From the NCBI GenBank assembly GCA_963844325.1, contig CAWJNV010000002.1, positions 1,488,001 to 1,552,000 on the forward strand: a stretch of DNA of 64,000 nt, read 5' to 3'. The notes beneath the pieces are model-generated. The model did not search any database and was not told where the DNA came from. It saw nothing but the letters and a program-made list of their open reading frames with translations. This DNA is from CADCTQ01 sp963844325 (GTDB taxonomy: Bacteria > Bacteroidota > Bacteroidia > Cytophagales > 172606-1). A program made the translations under genes and the position numbers. Positions 1 through 11,970 of this stretch are shown here, one piece after another (position 1 is the first letter of the stretch; each line of letters starts with the position of its first letter).

Positions 1-263
1 ATGAGCGGGACTACTCGCTGTCGGAGGTAAGCCGCCTCGTGGAATCCAACGACGCCAAAATCCTGAGCAGCTACGTGTGCTCCGACAAGGGCGACGCCAC
101 CCGGCTCAAACTCACCATCAAGATCAACCGCAACGACCTGTCGCGCATCATTGCCACCTTTGAACGCTTCAGCTACAACATCGTAGCCAAGTTTCACCAC
201 ACCCAGGGAAACGAAGACGACAAAGAGCGGATCGACCTGCTGCTCCGGTACTTAAACATGTAG
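1..263 (+). CDS. C-terminal fragment of a CBS-domain protein (5' end outside window)
   Basis: The reading frame is open from base 3 and ends at the TAG at 261-263, giving about 86 residues of a protein that starts before the window. The segment has the tail of a CBS-type fold (RDYSLSEVSRLVESN, then a beta-rich KLTIKINRNDLSRIIATF stretch), as in AcuB-like CBS proteins. In Bacteroidota a small CBS-domain gene commonly precedes nadK, and the stop lies 30 bp before the nadK start, so the two are probably co-transcribed. The ligand cannot be told from the fragment. Confidence 0.7.
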   Translation, partial: ERDYSLSEVSRLVESNDAKILSSYVCSDKGDATRLKLTIKINRNDLSRIIATFERFSYNIVAKFHHTQGNEDDKERIDLLLRYLNM

Positions 264-293
264 CCCCGGCAGCCGGCGCGTAACCGTTGCCTT

Positions 294-1169
294 ATGAAAA
301 TTGCGATCCACGGCAGGAATTTCAAGGAAGACGTCAAGCCCCACATCGAGGAGTTGTTTGCCACCCTCGCAGCCCGGGAAGCCGAAGTACAGGTTTCCGA
401 GCAGTTTGCGGCCTTCCTGGAAAAAAACGGCATCCGGACGGGCCGCCTCCAGCGTTTTTCGCACTACCGGCACATCTTCGACGCCGACTTCATGATCAGC
501 ATCGGCGGCGACGGCACCCTGCTGGAAACCGTTGCCTACGTCGGCGCCCGCGAAACGCCCATTCTGGGCATCAACACCGGCCGGCTGGGTTTCCTGGCCA
601 CCACGGCGCCCGGAGAGGTCAAAAACGCCGTCAACAGCCTCTACAACAACTACTTCACCCTCGAAGAGCGCAGCCTGATCCACCTCGACACCGACCGCGA
701 ACTCTTCGACGGGCTGAGCTTCGGCCTCAACGAGTTTACCATCACCAAGCGCGACACCGCCTCCATGATCGTGGTGCACACCTACATTGACGGTGAGTAC
801 CTCAACTCGTACTGGGCCGACGGACTCATCGTAGCCACGCCCACCGGTTCTACCGGGTATTCGCTCAGTTGCGGCGGCCCGGTGGTGCTGCCCCAGTCGG
901 GCAACTTTATTATCTCCCCGGTAAGCCCCCACAACCTCAACGTGCGGCCCCTGGTGGTGTCAGATAACAGCGTAATTTCCTTCGAAATCCAGGGCCGGAG
1001 CAAGAATTACCTCGTCTCTTTAGACTCCCGTTCCCGCGTGGTAGACGCCACCATCGGGCTGGCCGTGCGCAAGGAATCGTTCCGGGCCAAGTTGGTGCAA
1101 CTCGACGGCAACAATTTCTTGCAAACCCTGCGAAATAAGCTCAATTGGGGCTTAGATGTAAGAAATTAG
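294..1169 (+). CDS. nadK: NAD kinase
   Basis: ATP-dependent NAD kinase, which phosphorylates NAD+ to NADP+ in the cytoplasm. The 291-residue product has the family hallmarks: GGDGTLLE at residues 71-78, where the aspartate is catalytic, the NEFTITK segment near 147, and ADGLIVATPTGSTGYSLS at about 177-194. The length is normal for the family. The ATG at 294 is the first in frame after the CBS gene. It is followed 112 bp later by the PorG/UppS/BamA cluster, an order conserved in Bacteroidota. Confidence 0.97.
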   Translation: MKIAIHGRNFKEDVKPHIEELFATLAAREAEVQVSEQFAAFLEKNGIRTGRLQRFSHYRHIFDADFMISIGGDGTLLETVAYVGARETPILGINTGRLGFLATTAPGEVKNAVNSLYNNYFTLEERSLIHLDTDRELFDGLSFGLNEFTITKRDTASMIVVHTYIDGEYLNSYWADGLIVATPTGSTGYSLSCGGPVVLPQSGNFIISPVSPHNLNVRPLVVSDNSVISFEIQGRSKNYLVSLDSRSRVVDATIGLAVRKESFRAKLVQLDGNNFLQTLRNKLNWGLDVRN

Positions 1170-1281
1170 GGATTTGTCTTCCTCCAGGCAAAAATATATT
1201 AGCCATATTGCACACCAAAAAAAGCCTTTTCCCGGGGCTTTTCGGCTATTTCCTCCATTACTCTTGTTTTGTTCCTTTGGT

Positions 1282-2244
1282 ATGAGAAAAAACGTTTTAC
1301 TACTTTCTCTGATTCTGGCGGGCTGTTTTGTGTCGCCGTCGTTCGGACAGCGGTTCACGAAGAGTAAACGTTATTCCAGCATTGGGGGAAGCCTCAACGC
1401 CATGAACTACTTTGGCGACATCACCCCCTCCGAATCTTTCACCAGCGCCGACTTAAAGTTTACCCGCTGGAACGTGGGCGGGCACCTGATGCACCGGTAC
1501 AGCCCCCGTTTCAGTGCCCGGGTCGCTTTTAACTACGGCCGCGTGCAGGGCGACGACTATGCGTCGCAGGACCCGGGCGACAAGAATGCCCGCTTCCGCT
1601 ACCTGCGCAACGCTTCCTTCCGCAACGACATCTTCGAATTGTCTGCCGTGGGCGTGTGGGACATCCTGGAAAACCGGAATACGTTCCTGCGCCGCCCCGA
1701 CTTCGTACCTTACGTGTTTGCGGGCGTGGCCGGCTTTTACCACAACCCCCGGGCCCGGACGCCCGAAGCGTTCGGCCGCAAGATGGTGAGCCTGCAACTC
1801 CTGCAAACCGAAGGCCACTCGTATTCGCGGCTCCAGGTGGCCATTCCGGCCGGCATCGGTTTCCGCTACAAAATTGATCCCCGCTGGGACGTTTCCTTCG
1901 AAGTAGGTTACCGCTACCTGTTTACCGATTACCTCGACGACGTGAGTACGCAGTACGCCGACCCGGCAACGCTGAAAAACGAACTGGCCGTAGCCATGGC
2001 CAACCGGACCGTCGAAGCCAAAGCTGCCAACGGCAGGGACCGCAATTACCAGCGGGTGCTTACCGACCTGGGTTACCGGGAGTTGCCCTACGTAGACACC
2101 GACGGCAATACGTACTTCTCGGCCCAGGGCTTCGAAGCCGGGCAGAAGCGGGGCAGCCCCAACGAAAAAGACTGGTACGTGGTAACCGGCTTCCAGGTCA
2201 GCTACATCCTCTACAAAGGCGTGCGCTGCCCCAAATTCCGCTAA
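1282..2244 (+). CDS. PorG-like outer-membrane protein (DUF6089 family)
   Basis: A 320-residue secreted beta-rich protein. I place the start at ATG 1282 because it is followed by a clear signal peptide (MRKNVLLLSLILAGC to SFGQ); upstream in-frame starts would bury it. The repeated aromatic/glycine strands (IGGSLNAMNYFGDI, FEVGYRYLFTDYLDDVS) match the DUF6089/PorG family, whose P. gingivalis member is an outer-membrane part of the type IX secretion machinery and also lies next to uppS-bamA. A cysteine-like residue in the signal peptide could make it a lipoprotein, but no clean lipobox is seen. Assignment to T9SS is by family and context. Confidence 0.8.
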   Translation: MRKNVLLLSLILAGCFVSPSFGQRFTKSKRYSSIGGSLNAMNYFGDITPSESFTSADLKFTRWNVGGHLMHRYSPRFSARVAFNYGRVQGDDYASQDPGDKNARFRYLRNASFRNDIFELSAVGVWDILENRNTFLRRPDFVPYVFAGVAGFYHNPRARTPEAFGRKMVSLQLLQTEGHSYSRLQVAIPAGIGFRYKIDPRWDVSFEVGYRYLFTDYLDDVSTQYADPATLKNELAVAMANRTVEAKAANGRDRNYQRVLTDLGYRELPYVDTDGNTYFSAQGFEAGQKRGSPNEKDWYVVTGFQVSYILYKGVRCPKFR

Positions 2245-2248
2245 GAAC

Positions 2249-2335
2249 GTCAGTAGTCATTGGTACATTGGTCAGTGGTCATGCGGATGCGACAGGTCAG
2301 GCGCACCCAATGACTACTGACCAATGACATTTTCC
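2249..2335 (+). repeat. Degenerate 7-bp tandem words forming an imperfect inverted repeat (GTCATTG family)
   Basis: Between the two PorG-like genes the DNA reads as 7-8 bp words (GTCAGTA, GTCATTG, GTACATTG, GTCAGTG), and the right half holds the complements (CCAATGA, CTACTGA, CCAATGA). The same word family recurs at 49665-49738. The halves could fold as an imperfect hairpin between two co-directional genes. Confidence 0.7.
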
Positions 2336-2382
2336 GGGCCATCCTTACAATAATTTGCCTAAAGTCGCGTAAGTGTAGAGAA

Positions 2383-3066
2383 ATGACTACACGTACGCGC
2401 TTTTTGCTTTGGTGCCTGGTTGCAGGCATTTTCTTTTGTACGCCGGCATTCGCCCAACGCCTCGAAGTAGGCCTCGGGGCCGGGGTGGCAAACTACAAGG
2501 GAGACGTTTCGACCCAAATCAACTGGCGGGAGCCCAACCCCGCCGGCCAGATTTTTCTGCGCCACAACCCGGGCAAGGCCATCAGCCTCACTTATGGATT
2601 CATGCTCGGCCGGTTTGCCGCCTCCGACCGGAACAGCCGTGACCCCCTGGCCCAGCGGCGTAATTTCAGCTTCGGCACCCGGTTCGTGGAAGCTTCGGCG
2701 GTGGCCGAGTACAACTTCCTTGACTACCGCGACCCCATCCGGCGGATTAACTTCACGCCTTACCTGTTCGGCGGCCTGGCCCTGTTCCGGTTTGAGCCCC
2801 TCAAGAACTTCCGCCCCACCTACGACCTCTACCAGATCGGCATTCCGTTCGGCGTGGGCATGAAATACGTGCTGGGCGGGAGCTGGAACCTGGGCGTGGC
2901 CTTCGGGGCCCGTAAAACATTCACCGACTACCTCGATGATTTGAGCGGCGTGGATCCCGCCAGCCGCCTCCGCAGCGCCAATCCCTACAACAAGGATATG
3001 TACTTTTACACGGGCGTATCGGTCAGCTACACGTTTTATAAAGTACGCTGCCCGGAGCAGTACTAA
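2383..3066 (+). CDS. Second PorG-like outer-membrane protein (DUF6089 family)
   Basis: A 227-residue secreted protein with a signal peptide (MTTRTRFLLWCLVAGIF to TPAFAQ). The mature part begins RLEVGLGAGVANYKGD, the typical DUF6089 opening, and ends with an FTDYLDDLSG loop and a final beta strand with VRCPEQY, parallel to the first copy (FTDYLDDVS and VRCPKFR). It is therefore a shorter paralogue of the gene at 1282-2244, by tandem duplication. It lies 255 bp upstream of uppS. Either copy could be the functional PorG; the other may have a specialised role. Confidence 0.8.
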   Translation: MTTRTRFLLWCLVAGIFFCTPAFAQRLEVGLGAGVANYKGDVSTQINWREPNPAGQIFLRHNPGKAISLTYGFMLGRFAASDRNSRDPLAQRRNFSFGTRFVEASAVAEYNFLDYRDPIRRINFTPYLFGGLALFRFEPLKNFRPTYDLYQIGIPFGVGMKYVLGGSWNLGVAFGARKTFTDYLDDLSGVDPASRLRSANPYNKDMYFYTGVSVSYTFYKVRCPEQY

Positions 3067-3320
3067 CTGCGTGGCAGCGAGGTCATAGCACGAAAGTTCG
3101 TCCGCCCGGAACTGTTTCCGGGCTGCATTTGTCATGCCTGTAGACCCGGAAAAAGCACTTCCGCCCACCCGCTGCCCCCGCCCCAAGCCCTTCGCCAATA
3201 TGTTAAAATATCTTAAATCAAGGGGTTACCATTTCCATTTGGACCGGCCGGGGCTTAAATTGGCGTTTGAATAGCGGCTACTATTTCGTAACTTGCATCT
3301 TATTTGGCGCAGATCCAGGA

Positions 3321-4058
3321 ATGAAAGAACAGATTGATTTGGGAAAGGTACCCGAGCACATTGCCATCATTATGGATGGCAACGGCCGCTGGGCCAAGCA
3401 ACGGGGAGCCATGCGCGTATTTGGTCACCGGAATGCCGTAAAAGCCGTGCGTGATACCACGGAAGCCTGCGCCGAACTGGGCGTGAAATACCTTACCCTT
3501 TACGCTTTCTCTACCGAAAACTGGTCCCGGCCGCAGGAAGAGGTCAACGCCTTGATGGAACTGCTGGTCAACACGATCCGGGGCGAGACGGAAACGCTGA
3601 TGAAGAACAAGGTGCGGCTGATGGCCATCGGCAACATCCGCAACCTGCCCGGAAACTGCCAGCGGGAGCTCCAGGAAGCCATGCAGATCACCCAGCACAA
3701 CCAGGGGCTTACCCTGGTGCTGGCCCTCAGCTACAGTGGCCGCTGGGAAATCCTGGAAGCCGTGCGGCGGATTGCCAACGAAGTAGAAAAGGGGAATCTG
3801 CATTCCCCCGACATTGACGACAAAGTGTTTACCCGGTACCTCACCACCACCGGGATTCCCGACCCCGAGTTGCTGATCCGCACCAGCGGCGAAATGCGCA
3901 TCAGCAATTTTCTTTTGTGGCAGATTGCGTATTCGGAATTATACATGTCCGAGATTCTTTGGCCCGATTTTAGGAGGGAGCATTTGTACGAAGCCATTCG
4001 TTCTTACCAGCAGCGGGAGCGGCGTTTCGGTAAGATCAGCGAACAAGTTAAATCATAA
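3321..4058 (+). CDS. uppS: Isoprenyl transferase (undecaprenyl diphosphate synthase)
   Basis: Cis-prenyltransferase that condenses isopentenyl diphosphate on farnesyl diphosphate to make the C55 carrier lipid for peptidoglycan and O-antigen. The 245-residue product has IIMDGNGRWAK at 16-26, with the catalytic aspartate, FSTENWSRP, and the C-terminal RTSGEMRISNFLLWQ motif. An in-frame start at 3267 exists, but ATG 3321 gives the family-typical N-terminus and is preceded by CCAGGA. The stop is 8 bp before bamA, so the two are co-transcribed. Confidence 0.97.
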   Translation: MKEQIDLGKVPEHIAIIMDGNGRWAKQRGAMRVFGHRNAVKAVRDTTEACAELGVKYLTLYAFSTENWSRPQEEVNALMELLVNTIRGETETLMKNKVRLMAIGNIRNLPGNCQRELQEAMQITQHNQGLTLVLALSYSGRWEILEAVRRIANEVEKGNLHSPDIDDKVFTRYLTTTGIPDPELLIRTSGEMRISNFLLWQIAYSELYMSEILWPDFRREHLYEAIRSYQQRERRFGKISEQVKS

Positions 4059-4066
4059 AGTTTTAC

Positions 4067-6610
4067 ATGAAAAAATTTTTCTTCGCAGCCGTTGCGGTAT
4101 TGCTTCCGTGGCTGGCTTCGGCGCAGTTTAAAGTAGCCCGGCCGGAGGACGCGAATTCGGCCGCGGCGGACGTAAACTACGACCAGCCCCGGGAGTACGA
4201 AATTGCCGACATCACCGTGACCGGCCTGCAGTTCATTCAGCCCGAAGGGATCATTTCGGTGTCCGGCCTCAAGGTCGGCGACCGCATCCAGATTCCGGGC
4301 GAAGACATCAGCAACGCCATCCGCAAGATCTGGAACCTGAGCATTGTGGGTGACGTGGACATCAACTACAGCAAGATCGAGGGGGAAAAAATATACCTCA
4401 ACATTGCCCTCAAGGAACGGGCCCGCCTGTCGAAGTTCACCTTCAAGGGCATCCGGAAGGGCGAAACCGAAACCCTCTCCGACAAGATCAAACTCATCAA
4501 GGGCAAGATCGTTACCGACGCCCTGGTCAAGAACACGCAGCTGGCCGTCCGGAAACACTTCATCGACAAGGGCTTTTTCAACGCCAAGGTCAACATCCGG
4601 CAGGTGAAAGACTCCTCCGCCCTGGGCAACAGCGTGGCCCTGGTGATCGAAGTGGACAAAAAGCGCAAGGTAAAGATCAACAGCATTCAGATTGATGGCA
4701 ACCAGGTGTTTGCCGACAACAAGCTGAAACGCAAACTGAAGGGCACCAAGGAAAAAAAGATCACCCACATATTCACGCCTTCCAAGTTCATCCGCTCCAA
4801 GTACGAGGAAGACAAGCAGAAACTCATCAAGTTCTATAACTCGGAAGGCTACCGCGACGCCGTTATTGTAAACGACACGGTGAAGCCCCACGACGACCGC
4901 ACCATCGACATCGTGATCAACCTGGAGGAGGGCCAGAAATACTACTTCCGCAACATCTCCTGGGCGGGCAACTACAAGTACACCGACGAACAGCTCGGCC
5001 GCGTGCTGGGCCTCAACAAGGGCGACGTGTACAACGTGGAAGAACTCGAAAAGCGCCTGACGTTCAACCCGACCGGCAGCGACATTACCTCCCTGTACAT
5101 GGACGACGGTTACCTGTTCTTCAACGTCCGGCCGGTAGAGGTAGGCGTGGCGGGCGACTCCGTGGACATTGAAATGCGGATTACCGAAGGCGAACAGGCC
5201 ACCATCAGCCGCGTAACGGTAGCGGGCAACACCCAGACCAGCGACCACGTGGCCCTGCGGGAAATGTATACCATCCCCGGCCGCAAGTTCAGCCGCACGG
5301 ACGTGATCAACACCCAGCGGGAACTCTCCGCCCTGGGCTTCTTCGACCCCGAAAAGACCAACCCCGAAATCAACCCCAACCCGGCTGACGGTACGGTGGA
5401 CATCAACTGGGTGGTGGAAGAAAAACCCAGCGACCAGATCGAACTCTCGGGCGGCTGGGGCGGCTTCTACGGCTTCGTGGGTACGCTGGGTCTGACCTTC
5501 AACAACTTCTCGACCCGCAAACTCTTCGACTGGAGCGCCTGGCGTCCCATTCCGAAGGGCGACGGCCAGAAGCTTTCCCTGCGCGTGCAGGCCAGCGGCC
5601 CGAGCTTCCAGTCGTACTCAGCGTCCTTTACCGAGCCCTGGTTCGGCGGCAAGCGGCGCAACGCCCTTTCTGTGAGCCTGAGCCACTCGGTGCAGAGTAA
5701 CTTCTGGGAAAACCGCAGAACGGGGTCCAACAGTAACTTCCAGATCACGGCCGCCACCGTTGGCCTGGCCCGCCGTCTTCAGTGGCCCGACAACTGGTTT
5801 ACCCTGAGCACGTCGGCCTCTTACCTGATCTACCGGATCAATGATTTCCCGAATCTGATTCCGGGCATCCGGACCGGCGTGTCGCATAACTTTACGCTAA
5901 ACGCCACCCTGTCGCGCAATACCATCGACAACCCGACGTTCCCCCGCCGCGGCTCCTCACTTTCGTTGAGCGCATCGGCTACGCCGCCCTGGTCGAAGTT
6001 TAACTTCGTAAAGGAAAACGTGGAGCAGTATAGCCCTTCCAAACTACTTGAGTACCACAAGTGGATGTTCGACGGCAGTTGGTTCGTGAACCTCACCGGC
6101 AAACTGGTGCTGAACACCCGGGCGCACATGGGCTTCATCGGCAACTACGACGGCTCGGGCAGATATACACCTTTCGAACGTTTCTACGTGGGGGGTAACG
6201 GCCTCAACGGCGTGGGCGGTTTCTTCCTGGGACGCGACATCATCGGCATGCGCGGCTACAACACCAACGCCCTCAACCCCATCGGGTATGACCCGGCGTC
6301 CCAGCAAACGGACGAGATCGGCGGCGTGGCTTACAACAAGTTCGTGACCGAACTGCGGTACCCCGTTTCGCTGAACCCGGCCGCGACCATCTTCGTGCTC
6401 GGCTTCGTGGAAGGCGGCAATGTGTGGACCAATTATTCGGAGTTCAACCCGTTCCGCATCCGGCGGACTGCCGGGGTAGGGGCCCGGATCTTCATGCCGG
6501 CCTTTGGCCTCATCGGCATCGACTGGGGCTACGGCTTCGACCCGATCCCCGGCCGCGAGCAGCAGGGCCGCCAGATGTTCCAGTTCTCCATCGGCCAGCA
6601 GTTGCGTTAA
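4067..6610 (+). CDS. bamA: Outer-membrane protein assembly factor BamA
   Basis: Central Omp85 component of the beta-barrel assembly machine. The 847-residue product has a signal peptide (MKKFFFAAVAVLLPWLASAQ), a run of POTRA domains from roughly 40 to 420 (strands such as ITVTGLQFIQPEGI, INSIQIDGNQVFADN, RVTVAGNTQTSDHVALRE), then a 16-strand-type barrel. The conserved L6 region is visible near 690-730 (FYVGGNGLNGVGGF and GMRGYN). It directly follows uppS and precedes two Skp-like periplasmic chaperones that deliver barrel substrates to it. Confidence 0.97.
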   Translation: MKKFFFAAVAVLLPWLASAQFKVARPEDANSAAADVNYDQPREYEIADITVTGLQFIQPEGIISVSGLKVGDRIQIPGEDISNAIRKIWNLSIVGDVDINYSKIEGEKIYLNIALKERARLSKFTFKGIRKGETETLSDKIKLIKGKIVTDALVKNTQLAVRKHFIDKGFFNAKVNIRQVKDSSALGNSVALVIEVDKKRKVKINSIQIDGNQVFADNKLKRKLKGTKEKKITHIFTPSKFIRSKYEEDKQKLIKFYNSEGYRDAVIVNDTVKPHDDRTIDIVINLEEGQKYYFRNISWAGNYKYTDEQLGRVLGLNKGDVYNVEELEKRLTFNPTGSDITSLYMDDGYLFFNVRPVEVGVAGDSVDIEMRITEGEQATISRVTVAGNTQTSDHVALREMYTIPGRKFSRTDVINTQRELSALGFFDPEKTNPEINPNPADGTVDINWVVEEKPSDQIELSGGWGGFYGFVGTLGLTFNNFSTRKLFDWSAWRPIPKGDGQKLSLRVQASGPSFQSYSASFTEPWFGGKRRNALSVSLSHSVQSNFWENRRTGSNSNFQITAATVGLARRLQWPDNWFTLSTSASYLIYRINDFPNLIPGIRTGVSHNFTLNATLSRNTIDNPTFPRRGSSLSLSASATPPWSKFNFVKENVEQYSPSKLLEYHKWMFDGSWFVNLTGKLVLNTRAHMGFIGNYDGSGRYTPFERFYVGGNGLNGVGGFFLGRDIIGMRGYNTNALNPIGYDPASQQTDEIGGVAYNKFVTELRYPVSLNPAATIFVLGFVEGGNVWTNYSEFNPFRIRRTAGVGARIFMPAFGLIGIDWGYGFDPIPGREQQGRQMFQFSIGQQLR

Positions 6611-6756
6611 TGATTTGATCCTTCGGGCGGGAGTAACTCCCGGGGTACTCCCGCCCATTGGTTTACGCGTATCTCAAACCCCAAGTCTTTCCGGTTGTGC
6701 ATGAAAAAACCTGTACGCTTCCCTTTCAGTCTCGTTTTTGAATCGCAACGCACCTT

Positions 6757-7293
6757 ATGAAAAAACTCTTTTTAGTGCTCTTCCTGGCCGGAGTTTGCCA
6801 GGTGGCTACGGCTCAGAAGTTCGGTTACATTGATACTGATTTTATCCTGGGCAAAATGCCCGAAGCCAAAAAAGCCCAAAGCGACCTGGAGGCCTCCTCC
6901 GGCAAGTGGGAACAGGAAATCCAGGCCAAGGCCCTTGAAATTGACAAGATGGAACAGGACTACCGCGCCGAAGAGGTGCTGCTGACCGACGCCATGCGCC
7001 AGGAACGCCGCCAATCCATTGAGACCAAGAAGAAGGAGGCCATGGATTACAACAAGAAAGTGTTCGGTCCCGAAGGGTTACTTTACCTGCGTAAGAAAGA
7101 ACTCATGGGGCCCATTCGCGACAAAATTTACGAAGCTACCATGAAAGTAGTGCGCGAACGAAAACTGGACTTTATCTTTGACAAGGCCAGTGACTTCGTG
7201 ATGATTTACGCCGATCCCCGGCACGATTACTCCGACTACGTGCTTGATATTCTGGGGCTGGGCGAAAAAGAAGACACGGTTAAGAAAAAGTAA
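6757..7293 (+). CDS. OmpH/Skp family periplasmic chaperone
   Basis: A 178-residue OmpH/Skp-type chaperone with a 20-residue signal peptide (MKKLFLVLFLAGVCQVATAQ) and the family opening KFGYIDTDFIL. A long helical coiled-coil arm rich in E, K and Q (about 45-125) is followed by a return strand LDFIFDKASDFVMIYA. Skp trimers hold unfolded outer-membrane proteins for BamA. It lies 146 bp downstream of bamA and is followed by a paralogue; the C-terminus ends in a charged tail. Confidence 0.9.
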   Translation: MKKLFLVLFLAGVCQVATAQKFGYIDTDFILGKMPEAKKAQSDLEASSGKWEQEIQAKALEIDKMEQDYRAEEVLLTDAMRQERRQSIETKKKEAMDYNKKVFGPEGLLYLRKKELMGPIRDKIYEATMKVVRERKLDFIFDKASDFVMIYADPRHDYSDYVLDILGLGEKEDTVKKK

Positions 7294-7418
7294 ATCAGGT
7301 AGCTTTGTTGAAGTTTTTTTTGAATTTTGCGACTGGATTGGACTGTTTCTTGCAAGAATCTTGTTAAACCTACATAAAACACAATAACCCAAGTACCCTT
7401 TATTATTTACCTTCCATC

Positions 7419-8048
7419 ATGAGAAACAAGTTGATTATTGCTTTGTTCATCCTGTTCGGATGTTCACTGACTCAAGCCCAGAACCTGAAGATCGGTTATG
7501 TTGATTCGCGTGGCGTTTCTGAACAGTTGCCCGAAGTAAAAGCAGCATATACCCAACTGGGCGAATTCCAGAAAAAGAAGCAGCAGGAGCTTCAGAAAAA
7601 AGCCGAAGACTTCCGCAAGAAAGTGACAGATGCTGAGCAGCAGGCTGCGAGCATGTCGGAGCAGATGCGGGCTGCCAAGCAGCGCGAACTGGAAGCCAAC
7701 CAGGAGCAACTCCAGATCGAGCAGAACTCCATGCAGACGGAAGTAGCCAACCGCGAAAAGCAACTCTTCGAACCCATCGAGAAGCGCATCCAGGCGGCCA
7801 TCACCGAGGTAGCCAACGAGAACGGTTACACCTACGTGCTGGCTAAGGAAGTACTGCTGCACTCCCCGGCCGGTGAAGACATCTCCAGCCTCGTGGTGAA
7901 GAAGCTGCTGGCCAGCGCGCCCAAGACCAATACGCCGGTGAACAACACCACCGGGGCCAACAACGCCAACCAAGGCGGCGCTGCCCAATCGTCGGCTGGT
8001 GCTACCACCAACGCGGGTGGTGCCAAAAGCGGTACCAAGAAGCAGTAA
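7419..8048 (+). CDS. OmpH/Skp family periplasmic chaperone, second copy
   Basis: A 209-residue paralogue of the preceding gene: signal peptide ending TQAQ, then LKIGYVDSRGVSEQLPEVK, a long coiled-coil arm (about 45-110) rich in Q, K and E, and a core strand region (YTYVLAKEVLLHS). Unlike the first copy it carries a C-terminal low-complexity tail of about 45 residues rich in N, G, A and T, ending in GTKKQ, which is probably disordered. It is the last gene of the cluster; a strong terminator follows 23 bp after the stop. Confidence 0.9.
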   Translation: MRNKLIIALFILFGCSLTQAQNLKIGYVDSRGVSEQLPEVKAAYTQLGEFQKKKQQELQKKAEDFRKKVTDAEQQAASMSEQMRAAKQRELEANQEQLQIEQNSMQTEVANREKQLFEPIEKRIQAAITEVANENGYTYVLAKEVLLHSPAGEDISSLVVKKLLASAPKTNTPVNNTTGANNANQGGAAQSSAGATTNAGGAKSGTKKQ

Positions 8049-8070
8049 CTAGCCTTTTACCCCTCCTACC

Positions 8071-8105
8071 GAAAACCTTCCCTGACGGGAAGGTTTTCTT
8101 TTTTG
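8071..8105 (+). terminator. Intrinsic terminator of the bamA-ompH cluster
   Basis: GAAAACCTTCCC, a TGAC loop, GGGAAGGTTTTC, then TTTTT: a perfect 12-bp stem followed by a T run, 23 bp after the second ompH stop codon. Confidence 0.93.
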
Positions 8106-8172
8106 GGCCCTCCCGGCCGGGCAGAAACAATCCCGCGCCGGGCGGTGTTACCCAGGTATATTCCTATCGAGT

Positions 8173-8760
8173 ATGTCCAACCTGCTTACCAAACGCCGGG
8201 AACCCTATCAATTCATGCTGTACGTAGGGATGCTGGGCAGCCTCCTGATCTTTTTAATGTTCACCTTCATTTACCTGGCGCGTAAGCCGGATGCCCAGTG
8301 GTCCAGCTTCCGGCTGCCGGTTGCCTTCTGGCTGAGTACGGGGGCAATCCTGGGCAGCAGCCTCGCCTTGCACGGGGCCAACCAGGCCTTCCGGCGGGAA
8401 CGGTTCGTACAGTACAAGTGGCTCATCGGGGCTACGCTGGGGCTGGGCGTGGCCTTTACCGGGTTGCAGTACGTGGGGTGGGAGGAGATGCAGCGCATGA
8501 ACGTGCTGCTGCGCAACAATACGGCCGGCGCCTTTCTTTACGTAATTACGGGGGTGCACCTGCTGCACATTCTGGGCGGCCTGTTGCTGCTGACCATTAC
8601 CCTTATAAACGCCGTTCGGCGGACCACGTACGTAGACGCTTTCGTCTACAGCGTGAATCCGCCGAACCAGTTGAAGTTAAAATTAGTGACCGTGTATTGG
8701 CACTTCGTGGATGCCCTGTGGGTGTACCTGTTCCTGTTTTTTCTCTACCACCACCGCTGA
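8173..8760 (+). CDS. Haem-copper oxidase subunit III (cytochrome c oxidase)
   Basis: A 195-residue integral membrane protein of the COX3 family with five predicted membrane helices (about 15-36, 48-66, 85-104, 120-142 and 170-192). Family features include the QYVGWEEM segment, GVHLLHILGGLLLL with the histidines of helix IV, and the C-terminal VTVYWHFVDALWVYLFLFF typical of subunit III. No other oxidase subunit gene is adjacent here, so this appears to be a stand-alone subunit III gene, which is common in Bacteroidota. It is preceded by the terminator of the envelope cluster. Confidence 0.9.
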   Translation: MSNLLTKRREPYQFMLYVGMLGSLLIFLMFTFIYLARKPDAQWSSFRLPVAFWLSTGAILGSSLALHGANQAFRRERFVQYKWLIGATLGLGVAFTGLQYVGWEEMQRMNVLLRNNTAGAFLYVITGVHLLHILGGLLLLTITLINAVRRTTYVDAFVYSVNPPNQLKLKLVTVYWHFVDALWVYLFLFFLYHHR

Positions 8761-8781
8761 GCCGACGGCACGCGCCGCAGG

Positions 8782-8952
8782 TTAGATGGATGCGTTGCCC
8801 TTGCCTTTCAAAAGGCGGGAGTTGTTGAGTTCACCGGCCCGGACGGCAGGACGGTCGGCCGCCGAAGGGATAAGGGTTACGGCGTTTTCGTGGGTAGCCT
8901 CGTATTGTTGGCGCTTGGCCAGGCGGCGGGCTCTTCCTCCTAATGTTCCCAT
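8782..8952 (-). CDS. Unrecognised 56-residue basic protein
   Basis: A short minus-strand frame (ATG at 8950-8952, TAA at 8782-8784) fills the gap between the oxidase subunit and uvrA. The product begins MGTLGGRARRLAKRQQYEA and ends LLKGKGNASI; it is rich in R, K and A with no signal peptide or membrane segment. The leader is AT-rich (TATAAAACACAAACACA), as often seen before Bacteroidota genes. I recognise no family. It could be a small nucleic-acid-binding or ribosome-associated protein, but that is a guess. Confidence 0.5.
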   Translation of the reverse strand: MGTLGGRARRLAKRQQYEATHENAVTLIPSAADRPAVRAGELNNSRLLKGKGNASI

Positions 8953-9108
8953 TGTGTTTGTGTTTTATAATTCTAACGACAATTAATGAATCTCTGTTTT
9001 GTTTGGCAGTATTGATTCCATACAAAAGATTCTATGCCGCGAAGTTATAAGCACAAAGCATGCCGGGATGTTCAGAAGAAAGCCGGAAATCAGCCGCGTA
9101 CCTTTCCG

Positions 9109-11970
<2,862 letters not shown>

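Noticed and set aside
4004..5248. A 414-codon frame antisense to bamA
   Set aside because: Composition of a shadow frame; BamA is certain.
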